Below, piece after piece: positions 24,522 to 31,414 of a DNA stretch of 53,369 nucleotides. Numbering within the stretch: position 1 is the stretch's first letter; each line of letters begins with the position of its first letter. Location of the stretch: the NCBI RefSeq assembly GCF_014236655.1, contig NZ_JACMYG010000036.1, forward strand, positions 1-53,369. The letters are read 5' to 3'. The notes under the pieces were generated by a model. It ran no database searches. It had not been told where the DNA came from and saw only the letters and a list, made by a program, of their open reading frames with translations. The translations under genes and the position numbers were made by a program. This DNA comes from Pseudomonas kielensis (lineage in GTDB: Bacteria > Pseudomonadota > Gammaproteobacteria > Pseudomonadales > Pseudomonadaceae).

Positions 24522-25598
24522 TCAATGCAGGCGCTTGCGGCACATCAATTGCGCCATCTTCGCGGTATCCGGCCGCTCGACCAGGCCTTTTTCGGTGATG
24601 ATGGCATCGATCAGGTCCGCCGGCGTGACGTCGAACACCGGGTTGAAGGCCTCGACCCCCTCACCGATCCGACGGCCACCCACCTCGAGCAACTCACTGA
24701 CATCGCGCTCTTCAAGGACGATGTCCTCGCCGCTGGCCAGGTTCATGTCGATGGTCGAACTCGACGCCACCACCATGAAGCGCACGCCGTGGTGCATGGC
24801 ATTGACCGCCAATTGATAGGTGCCGATCTGGCTGGCCACATCGCCATTGGCGGCAATCCGGTCAGCGCCGACGACCACCCAGGTAATCCCCTTGGTCTTC
24901 ATGACATGGGCGGCGGCGGCATCGGCATTGACGGTCACCGGAATGCCTTCGTTGGCCAGTTCCCAGGCAGTCAGGCGCGAGCCTTGCAGCCAGGGCCGGG
25001 TTTCGTCGGCGTAGACCCGCTCGACCATACCCTCCAGGAACGCCCCGCGAATGACCCCAAGCGCCGTGCCGAAACCACCCGTGGCCAGCGCACCGGCATT
25101 GCCATGGGTGAGGATGGTCTGCGCATTGCCCTGATGCTTGCGAATCAGGTCGACGCCCAACTGGGCAATGGTCAGGTTGGCTTCACGATCACTTTCATGG
25201 ATCGCCAGGGCTTCGGCCTCAAGCACGGCCAAGGGGTTGGCGTGAGTCTTGAGTCGCACCAGGCGTTCGCGCATGCGCCCCAGAGCCCAGGACAGATTGG
25301 CGGCGGTCGGACGGGATTCGGCCAATAGGGCAAAATCCTCTTCCAGCGCCGCCTGCCAGTCGCCACCTGCGGCAAACCGGGCATGCGCGGCCAGCACCAG
25401 GCCATAGGCGGCGCTGATGCCGATTGCCGGAGCGCCGCGCACCACCATGGCACGAATGGCCTCGGCCACCTGAGCCGCAGTGGCATGGGCAATCCAGCGT
25501 TCCTCGAACGGCAGCAGGCGCTGATCCAGCAGGTACAGGGCGCCGTCTCGCCAATCGATGGCCTTCACCTTCTCAGCAGCCAACAGTCGATCGCGCAT
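24522..25598 (-). CDS. mtnA: Methylthioribose-1-phosphate isomerase homologue with altered catalytic residue
   Basis: A 358-residue member of the MtnA/eIF2B-alpha family, which isomerises 5-methylthioribose-1-phosphate to methylthioribulose-1-phosphate in methionine salvage. MVVRGAPAIGISAAYG near 48, YADETRPWLQGSRLTAWEL at 196-214 and VVGADRIAANGDV at 242-254 identify it. The active-site cysteine (Cys160 in B. subtilis, motif THCN) is Gly166 here (LTHGNAG, codon GGC at 25101-25103), while the partner aspartate is kept as Asp246; the 80-residue spacing matches exactly. Nearby positions I expect to be conserved also differ: ASQIGTY where ANKIGTY is usual, VVASSST where VVAPSST is usual. The gene is otherwise full length and faces mtaD of the same pathway. 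It may be inactive, altered in function, or active by another residue. Confidence 0.9.
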   Translation of the reverse strand: MRDRLLAAEKVKAIDWRDGALYLLDQRLLPFEERWIAHATAAQVAEAIRAMVVRGAPAIGISAAYGLVLAAHARFAAGGDWQAALEEDFALLAESRPTAANLSWALGRMRERLVRLKTHANPLAVLEAEALAIHESDREANLTIAQLGVDLIRKHQGNAQTILTHGNAGALATGGFGTALGVIRGAFLEGMVERVYADETRPWLQGSRLTAWELANEGIPVTVNADAAAAHVMKTKGITWVVVGADRIAANGDVASQIGTYQLAVNAMHHGVRFMVVASSSTIDMNLASGEDIVLEERDVSELLEVGGRRIGEGVEAFNPVFDVTPADLIDAIITEKGLVERPDTAKMAQLMCRKRLH

Positions 25599-25706
25599 CC
25601 CTCACCCCGTACTCATGAACAAAAGCCGTCGATTATAGCGATCCCCCCGCGAAGACGCTCGGGTATACTTCGCCATCCTTTACAAAAGCACTGGACCGAA
25701 TCCTCG

Positions 25707-27038
25707 ATGCCGAACCCTGTTGCCGCGCTCGACCTCCTCTTGCTGCCGACCTGGCTGGTGCCTGTCGAGCCGGCGGGCGTGGTGCTCAAAGAGCATGGCC
25801 TGGGGATCCGCGACGGCCGAATTGCCTTCATCGGTCCACGCAGCGCTGCACTCAAACTCGTCGCCCACGAGGTCCGGGAGTTGCCAGGCATGCTCCTCAG
25901 CCCCGGGCTGATCAACGCCCACGGGCATGCAGCAATGACCCTGTTCCGCGGCCTGGCCGATGACTTGCCACTGATGACCTGGCTCGAACAGCACATCTGG
26001 CCGGCCGAGGCCAAGTGGGTCGATGAAGCCTTCGTGCGCGACGGCACCGACCTGGCCATCGCCGAGCAGATCAAAGGTGGCATCACCTGTTTCTCGGACA
26101 TGTACTTCTTCCCCAAAGTTGCCAGTGAGCGCGTACATAACAGCGGCATACGGGCACAGATCGCGATTCCGATCCTCGACTTCCCGATTCCCGGCGCCAG
26201 CAGTGCCGACGAGGCGATCCGCCAGGGCATCGAACTGTTCGGCGACCTCAAGCACCATCCACGGCTCAAAATCGCCTTCGGCCCCCATGCACCCTACACC
26301 GTTGGCGACGAAACCCTGGAGAAAGTCCGGGTGATCGCCGAGGAACTGGACGCCGCCATCCACATGCACGTTCACGAAACCGCGATCGAGGTGCAGCAGG
26401 CACTGGAAAAACACGGCGAACGGCCATTGGCCCGCCTGGCACGCCTGGGCCTGCTGGGGCCACGCTTCCAGGCGGTGCACATGACCCAGATCAGCGAAGA
26501 TGACCTGGCATTGCTGGTAGAAAGCAACAGCAGCGTGATTCACTGCCCGGAATCGAACCTGAAACTGGCCAGCGGCTTCTGCCCGGTGGAGCGCTTGTGG
26601 CAAGCCGGAGTCAATGTGGCGGTCGGCACCGATGGCGCCGCCAGCAACAATGACCTGGACCTGCTGGGCGAAACCCGCACCGCCGCCCTGCTGGCCAAGG
26701 CCGTTGCCGGTTCCGCCAGCGCCCTGGACGCCCATCGCGCCTTGCGCATGGCGACCCTCAATGGCGCTCGCGCCCTGGGTCTGGAGCAGCAGACTGGCTC
26801 GCTGGAAGTCGGCAAGTTTGCCGACCTGGTGGCCTTCGACCTGTCCGGCCTGGCCCAGCAACCGGTCTACGATCCCGTATCGCAACTGATCTACGCCACC
26901 GGCCGGGACTGCGTGAAACACCTTTGGGTCGGCGGCAAGCAATTGCTCGACGACCGGCGCCTGACGCGCCTCGATGAACAACAGCTATGCGCCACGGCCA
27001 ACGCCTGGGGCCAACGCATCAGCGGCCACACCGAATAG
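25707..27038 (+). CDS. mtaD: 5-methylthioadenosine / S-adenosylhomocysteine deaminase family amidohydrolase
   Basis: A 443-residue TRZ/ATZ-type metal-dependent hydrolase. Metal ligands are present: NAHGHAAMTLFRG (His-x-His near 74), HMHVHETAIE near 222, and the catalytic aspartate in VGTDGAASNNDLDLLGE near 305. In P. aeruginosa the homologue deaminates methylthioadenosine to methylthioinosine, which feeds phosphorolysis and then MtnA. The start at 25707 (MPNPVAALDLLLLPTWLVPV) fits the family; the frame extends far upstream into mtnA on the other strand and that part is not real. It is transcribed away from mtnA across a 108-base gap containing a TATACT box suited to a promoter. Confidence 0.9.
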   Translation: MPNPVAALDLLLLPTWLVPVEPAGVVLKEHGLGIRDGRIAFIGPRSAALKLVAHEVRELPGMLLSPGLINAHGHAAMTLFRGLADDLPLMTWLEQHIWPAEAKWVDEAFVRDGTDLAIAEQIKGGITCFSDMYFFPKVASERVHNSGIRAQIAIPILDFPIPGASSADEAIRQGIELFGDLKHHPRLKIAFGPHAPYTVGDETLEKVRVIAEELDAAIHMHVHETAIEVQQALEKHGERPLARLARLGLLGPRFQAVHMTQISEDDLALLVESNSSVIHCPESNLKLASGFCPVERLWQAGVNVAVGTDGAASNNDLDLLGETRTAALLAKAVAGSASALDAHRALRMATLNGARALGLEQQTGSLEVGKFADLVAFDLSGLAQQPVYDPVSQLIYATGRDCVKHLWVGGKQLLDDRRLTRLDEQQLCATANAWGQRISGHTE

Positions 27039-27101
27039 AACGAACCCTTGAGCTGAACCTCAAGGCTGACAGCAGAATATTTCAGATTCAGAGGATTACC
27101 C

Positions 27102-27800
27102 ATGAGCAACGTCGACCACGCTGAAATCGCCAAATTCGAGGCCCTGGCCCATCGCTGGTGGGACCGCGAAAGCGAGTTCAAACCCCTCCACGACATCAAC
27201 CCACTGCGGGTCAACTGGATTGACGAGCGCGTCAAACTGGCGGGCAAGAAAGTCCTGGACGTCGGCTGCGGCGGCGGCATCCTCAGCGAATCCATGGCAC
27301 AGCGCGGCGCCACCGTGATGGGTATCGACATGGGGGAAGCGCCCCTGGCGGTCGCCCAGTTGCATCAACTGGAGTCGGGCGTGAGCGTGGAATATCGGCA
27401 GATCACCGCCGAAGCCCTGGCGGAAGAAATGCCCGAGCAGTTCGACGTGGTCACCTGCCTGGAAATGCTTGAGCACGTGCCCGACCCTTCTTCGGTGATC
27501 CGCGCCTGCTTCCGCATGGTCAAGCCTGGTGGCCAAGTGTTCTTCTCCACCATCAACCGCAACCCGAAGGCCTACCTGTTCGCCATCGTCGGCGCCGAAT
27601 ACATCATGAAGCTGCTGCCGCGCGGCACCCACGACTTCAAGAAATTCATCCGCCCTTCCGAACTGGGCGCCTGGAGCCGTGCGGCCGGCCTGACCGTCAA
27701 GGACATCATCGGCCTGACCTACAACCCGCTGACCAAGCACTACAAGCTGGCCGCCGACGTTGACGTCAACTACATGATCCAGACCCTGCGCGAGGAGTAA
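27102..27800 (+). CDS. ubiG: Ubiquinone biosynthesis O-methyltransferase
   Basis: UbiG carries out both O-methylations of the ubiquinone ring using SAM. The 232-residue protein begins MSNVDHAEIAKFEALAHRWWD, the signature N-terminus, with the SAM loop KVLDVGCGGGILSESMAQ near 50 and a membrane-association segment near 165-190 (AEYIMKLLPRGTHDFKKFI). GAGGAT lies upstream of the ATG. It is followed by mupP after only four bases and preceded by mtaD at 63 bases, so the three plus-strand genes may be co-transcribed. Confidence 0.96.
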   Translation: MSNVDHAEIAKFEALAHRWWDRESEFKPLHDINPLRVNWIDERVKLAGKKVLDVGCGGGILSESMAQRGATVMGIDMGEAPLAVAQLHQLESGVSVEYRQITAEALAEEMPEQFDVVTCLEMLEHVPDPSSVIRACFRMVKPGGQVFFSTINRNPKAYLFAIVGAEYIMKLLPRGTHDFKKFIRPSELGAWSRAAGLTVKDIIGLTYNPLTKHYKLAADVDVNYMIQTLREE

Positions 27801-27804
27801 GCCC

Positions 27805-28476
27805 ATGGCCATCAGAGCAGTTCTCTTCGACATGGACGGCACCCTGCTCGACACCGCGCCGGACTTCATCGCCATCTGCCAGGGCATGCTGGCCGAGCGC
27901 GGGCTGCCGGCGATCCCGGACAAACGCATCCGCGACGAGATTTCCGGCGGGGCCAAGGCCATGGTCGCCGCGACCTTCATGCTGGACCCGCAGGCGCCAG
28001 GCTTCGAGGCGCTGCGCCTGGAGTTCCTCGAGCGCTACCTCAAGGGCTGCGCGGTCCACAGCGCACTGTTCGATGGCATGGCCGAACTGCTGGCCGACAT
28101 CGAGAACGCCAATCTGATCTGGGGCGTGGTGACCAACAAGCCACTGCGCTTTGCCGAACCGATCATGCAACAACTGGGGCTGGCCGAGCGCTCGGCGCTG
28201 CTGATCTGCCCCGATCACGTGAAGAACAGCAAGCCAGACCCGGAACCGCTGATCCTGGCGTGCAAGATGCTCGACCTCGACCCGGCCAGCGTCCTGTTCG
28301 TCGGCGACGACCTGCGCGACATCGAGTCCGGACGCGATGCCGGCACCCGCACCGCTGCAGTGACCTACGGCTACATTCACCCTGACGACAACCCGCGGCA
28401 CTGGGGGGCGGACGTGGTGGTGGATCATCCGCTGGAGTTACGCAAGGTGCTCGATAGCGCGCTGTGCAGTTGCTAA
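27805..28476 (+). CDS. mupP: N-acetylmuramic acid 6-phosphate phosphatase (HAD family)
   Basis: A 223-residue haloacid-dehalogenase phosphatase. Motif I LFDMDGTLLDT is at 8-18, motif II VTNKPLRF near 110, motif III lysine in VKNSKPDP near 141, and motif IV FVGDDLRDIESG near 167. In P. aeruginosa and P. putida the gene next to ubiG encodes MupP, which dephosphorylates MurNAc-6-phosphate in cell-wall recycling and so contributes to intrinsic fosfomycin tolerance. Many annotations call it a phosphoglycolate phosphatase; position favours MupP. GAGGAG at the ubiG end serves as ribosome-binding site. Confidence 0.88.
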   Translation: MAIRAVLFDMDGTLLDTAPDFIAICQGMLAERGLPAIPDKRIRDEISGGAKAMVAATFMLDPQAPGFEALRLEFLERYLKGCAVHSALFDGMAELLADIENANLIWGVVTNKPLRFAEPIMQQLGLAERSALLICPDHVKNSKPDPEPLILACKMLDLDPASVLFVGDDLRDIESGRDAGTRTAAVTYGYIHPDDNPRHWGADVVVDHPLELRKVLDSALCSC

Positions 28477-28571
28477 GCAGGGATCCAAGGGAGCGCACCT
28501 GCTGGCGATAGCCGCACCGGCGCCCCCACCGGGGTTGCACCTGATCTGAAGAATTTTTGTAGAGGTTTTTT

Positions 28572-29312
28572 ATGTTTGATTACTCCGCTCGCCCTGAATT
28601 GCTCAAGGACCGGGTCATCCTGGTCACCGGTGCCGGCCGCGGGATCGGCGCAGCCGCCGCGAAAACCTACGCCGCTCACGGCGCCACCGTGCTGCTGCTG
28701 GGCAAGACCGAAGCCAACCTGACCCAGGTCTACGACGAAATCGAAGCGGCGGGCCACCCACAACCGGCAGTGATCCCGTTCAACCTGGAAACCGCCCTGC
28801 CGCACCAGTACGACGAGCTGGCGGCGATGATCGAGACTGAGTTTGGCCACCTTGACGGCCTGCTGCACAACGCTTCGATCATTGGTCCACGCACGCCGAT
28901 CGAGCAACTGTCCGGCGAAAACTTCATGCGCGTCATGCAAGTCAACGTCAACGCCATGTTCATGCTCACCAGCACCCTGCTGCCCCTGCTCAAGCTGTCC
29001 CAGGACGCCTCGGTGATCTTCACCTCCAGCAGCGTGGGTCGTAAGGGCCGTGCCTACTGGGGCGCGTATGGCGTCTCGAAGTTCGCCACCGAAGGCCTGA
29101 TGCAGACCCTTGCCGATGAAGTCGACACCGTCGCACCGGTCCGCGCCAACAGCATCAACCCGGGCGCCACCCGCACCAGCATGCGCGCCCAGGCCTACCC
29201 CGGGGAAAACCCGAACAACAACCCGACCCCGGAAGAGATCATGCCGGTCTACCTGTACCTGATGGGGCCGGACAGCAGCGGCATCAACGGCCAGGCGTTC
29301 GACGCCCAGTAA
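28572..29312 (+). CDS. yciK: Short-chain dehydrogenase, YciK family
   Basis: A 246-residue classical SDR. The cofactor loop VTGAGRGIGAAAAKTYAAHG is at 18-37, the active site is YGVSKFATEGL near 157, and LHNASIIGP near 96 replaces the usual NNAG. These features and the location after ubiG-mupP match YciK, an oxidoreductase of unknown substrate. GAGG lies upstream of the ATG. A 13-base perfect inverted repeat follows the stop, so it is probably the last gene of its operon. Confidence 0.9.
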   Translation: MFDYSARPELLKDRVILVTGAGRGIGAAAAKTYAAHGATVLLLGKTEANLTQVYDEIEAAGHPQPAVIPFNLETALPHQYDELAAMIETEFGHLDGLLHNASIIGPRTPIEQLSGENFMRVMQVNVNAMFMLTSTLLPLLKLSQDASVIFTSSSVGRKGRAYWGAYGVSKFATEGLMQTLADEVDTVAPVRANSINPGATRTSMRAQAYPGENPNNNPTPEEIMPVYLYLMGPDSSGINGQAFDAQ

Positions 29313-29325
29313 GCTGGCGCCGCAG

Positions 29326-29355
29326 CCCGCCGCGACGGCTTCCCGTCGCGGCGGG
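29326..29355 (+). terminator. Strong GC hairpin after yciK
   Basis: A perfect 13-base stem, CCCGCCGCGACGG/CCGTCGCGGCGGG, with a CTTC loop lies 13 bases after the yciK stop. No T-run follows, so it may act as a transcript-end stabiliser or a partial terminator. Confidence 0.6.
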
Positions 29356-29450
29356 AGCAAGCCGATGCCACTATTCTGCTATGCTGAGTCAAACAACCGT
29401 CGCATTGCTCGCAGGCATCCCCCTCGGGGTGACTCAAGCATTTGATTGCA

Positions 29451-29477
29451 ATCGGTTTTTCCTGAAAATGAACCGAT
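29451..29477 (+). promoter_or_regulatory. Inverted repeat upstream of the diguanylate cyclase gene
   Basis: ATCGGTTTTT and AAAATGAACCGAT form seven-base arms (ATCGGTT/AACCGAT) with additional T/A pairing around CCTG. It lies 85 bases before the ATG at 29562 and could be an operator or a leader hairpin. No matching regulator is recognisable. Confidence 0.3.
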
Positions 29478-29561
29478 GGCACGCATTTCGCTCTAAATCT
29501 GCATCAAACACGCTGTTACCCAGCCTGTCAGACAGCATTCCTGCTTGGGGGCGCACGCCAT

Positions 29562-30488
29562 ATGAAATCTCCGACCCAGACCCACGCAATTGATTTTGAT
29601 AGCGCCAAATTGCAACGCCTGGGTTTTGGCCAGATCCCACCCCTTGTGGAACGCCCTGCGAGCCTGAGCCAGTTGCGCCAGCAAATGGGCCTGCAATTGC
29701 AAACCAGCCTGGAGCCGCAGCGCATCCTCGGCCTGTTTTTTCGCGAAGTTCAGCGCCTCGTTCCCCTGGACGCCCTGCACTATCGGCATGAACCCAGCGA
29801 GTTGCGCCTTGAGCTCGGCCAGCGCGGCCATCACTCGGTGAGCTACAGCCTCAGCCATCAGGGCGAACACTTGGGTGAACTGGTGTTCCGGCGCAATCAA
29901 CGCTTCAGCGAACAGGAACAGGCCAACCTCGAAGCCCTGCTGGTGCCCTTGCTGTTCCCGATGCGCAACGCCCTGCTGTATCGCGCGGCGACGCAAAGCG
30001 CGCTGCGAGACCCCCTGACCGGCACCGGTAATCGCATTGCCATGGATCAGACCCTGGAACGAGAAATCCACATGGCCCGGCGTCACCAGCAGCCCTTGTC
30101 CCTGCTGATGCTGGATATCGACCACTTCAAGCGCGTCAATGACAGCCATGGCCACGCGGCGGGCGACCAGATCCTCAAGGCCGTCGCCACGTCGATCAAG
30201 AACCAACTGCGCAACGTCGACATGGTCTTTCGTTTCGGTGGCGAGGAGTTTTTGATCCTGCTGTCCAATACCAGCCGCGAAGCCGCGGCCATGGTCGGCG
30301 AACGCCTGCGCTACAGCTCACAGATGGCGGATTACCAGGTAGAGGGCAAGCAGATCGAACTGACCGTCAGCCTCGGCTGCTCGACCCTGCTCCCCGCAGA
30401 GTCGGCTGACAGTCTGCTGCGCCGTGCTGACAGCGCCCTGTACGTGGCCAAGCGCGAGGGGCGCAACCGCCTGGCGATGGCGGGATAG
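29562..30488 (+). CDS. Soluble diguanylate cyclase (GGDEF)
   Basis: A 308-residue protein that makes the second messenger c-di-GMP. Residues about 45-135 form a GAF-like or otherwise unassigned sensory domain without membrane spans. The GGDEF domain runs from about 145 (DPLTGTGNRIAMDQTLE) to 305, with the active-site loop FGGEEF at 225-230 and the product-inhibition motif RNVD five residues before it. Both are intact, so an active, feedback-controlled cyclase is expected. The upstream non-coding gap is 249 bases. It converges on undA, with rbdA beyond, so enzymes that make and break c-di-GMP lie within 3.5 kb. Confidence 0.92.
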   Translation: MKSPTQTHAIDFDSAKLQRLGFGQIPPLVERPASLSQLRQQMGLQLQTSLEPQRILGLFFREVQRLVPLDALHYRHEPSELRLELGQRGHHSVSYSLSHQGEHLGELVFRRNQRFSEQEQANLEALLVPLLFPMRNALLYRAATQSALRDPLTGTGNRIAMDQTLEREIHMARRHQQPLSLLMLDIDHFKRVNDSHGHAAGDQILKAVATSIKNQLRNVDMVFRFGGEEFLILLSNTSREAAAMVGERLRYSSQMADYQVEGKQIELTVSLGCSTLLPAESADSLLRRADSALYVAKREGRNRLAMAG

Positions 30489-30538
30489 TCCCCCGTCACC
30501 CTGCTTGAGAATGTCGGGGGGGTCGCTGCGCAACCCAA

Positions 30539-30562
30539 CGCAGCCTTCGGCAGTTGCTACAG
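30539..30562 (+). repeat. Short intergenic repeat remnant between dgc and undA
   Basis: CGCAGCCTTCGGCAGTTGCT resembles a second REP family often seen in P. fluorescens-group intergenic DNA (CGCAGCCTGCGGCAGCGGCT type). Only a single copy is seen here. It lies between two convergent genes. Confidence 0.4.
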
Positions 30563-30573
30563 AGGCCGCGCCG

Positions 30574-31368
30574 TCAGCCTTCGGCCATCGCCATGCGCCC
30601 ACGAACTATGCTGGGCGTGTGGACGAACTCCAGTTGCAGGCACCGCTCCAGGAACAGGTACATGTAGTCGTAGCTTTTGCACACGGCTTGGCGCAGTTCT
30701 TCCTGCAGCGCCTTGCTGGGGTTATGGCCGGCAAGCGTGCAGATGATCTCCAGCGCCTCCCATGGATGAGCATCATCGTACTGCGCGTGCATCTTCAGCC
30801 ACTTCATGGCGCGCTTGCGCTCCTCATCGGCAAATGAGGCCGCATAGATCCCGTTGGAACAGACCAGCGCCGACCACTCCCCTGTCGCCCCCTCGATCGC
30901 ATAGTTGGTGGCGGCGATGGCGACGATCAACGAGTCGGACGAACTGGTATGCCAACACCAATGACTCAGCGCATGCAGCTCCGCAGGCACCTGTTGCGCC
31001 TGCAAATCCTCCAGGCTGACGCCATGGGCACGACTCCAGTGCAGCCAATAGTCGGCATGGTTGAGCTCAACCCGAATATTACGCATCAACCAGCGGCGCG
31101 CCATGTCCTCGCCCGGGTGCCGGGCAAAGCGGGTCTTGGTCAGGTTCTGCGCCATATACAGTGCAAACTGTTCCACCACCGGCCAGCCACCAATCAAGTA
31201 TTGGCGCATGGTCCGGGCGCTGAGTTGGTTGTCGCGCATGCGGTGGTAAAGTTCATGCTCGACCACCCGGCGCTTACTCTCGCTGCACGCCTGAATCAAT
31301 TGCTGAGCCCAGGCGGGATAACTAGCAGCTTCCATGAGCGGGCCGGTCCTGTTGAATGTATCGATCAC
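30574..31368 (-). CDS. undA: UndA, 1-undecene-forming nonheme diiron oxidase
   Basis: A 264-residue protein closely resembling UndA of P. protegens Pf-5, which decarboxylates dodecanoic acid to the volatile 1-undecene. The sequence shows the full ligand set of heme-oxygenase-like diiron oxidases: Glu66 in GGWPVVEQF, Glu101-x-x-His104 in VELNHADYW, Glu159 in YAIEGATGEW, and His194-x3-Asp198-x2-His201 in MHAQYDDAH. Automated annotation usually gives TenA family transcriptional regulator, which the metal ligands contradict. The start is a GTG at 31368 (VIDTFNRTGPLMEAASYPAW) with AAGGAG upstream; the open frame extends about 80 codons further without support. It begins 46 bases after rbdA on the same strand and may be co-transcribed with it. 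Confidence 0.9.
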   Translation of the reverse strand: MIDTFNRTGPLMEAASYPAWAQQLIQACSESKRRVVEHELYHRMRDNQLSARTMRQYLIGGWPVVEQFALYMAQNLTKTRFARHPGEDMARRWLMRNIRVELNHADYWLHWSRAHGVSLEDLQAQQVPAELHALSHWCWHTSSSDSLIVAIAATNYAIEGATGEWSALVCSNGIYAASFADEERKRAMKWLKMHAQYDDAHPWEALEIICTLAGHNPSKALQEELRQAVCKSYDYMYLFLERCLQLEFVHTPSIVRGRMAMAEG

Positions 31369-31414
31369 TGTCGCACTCCTTTTGATTGTGATGGTTACAG
31401 ATCGACAGACAACT

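Noticed and set aside
27805..28476. Phosphoglycolate phosphatase (gph)
   Set aside because: HAD motifs alone cannot distinguish them, but the ubiG-mupP-yciK order favours MupP.
30574..31368. TenA-family transcriptional regulator
   Set aside because: No DNA-binding domain; the full set of diiron ligands and overall sequence match UndA.
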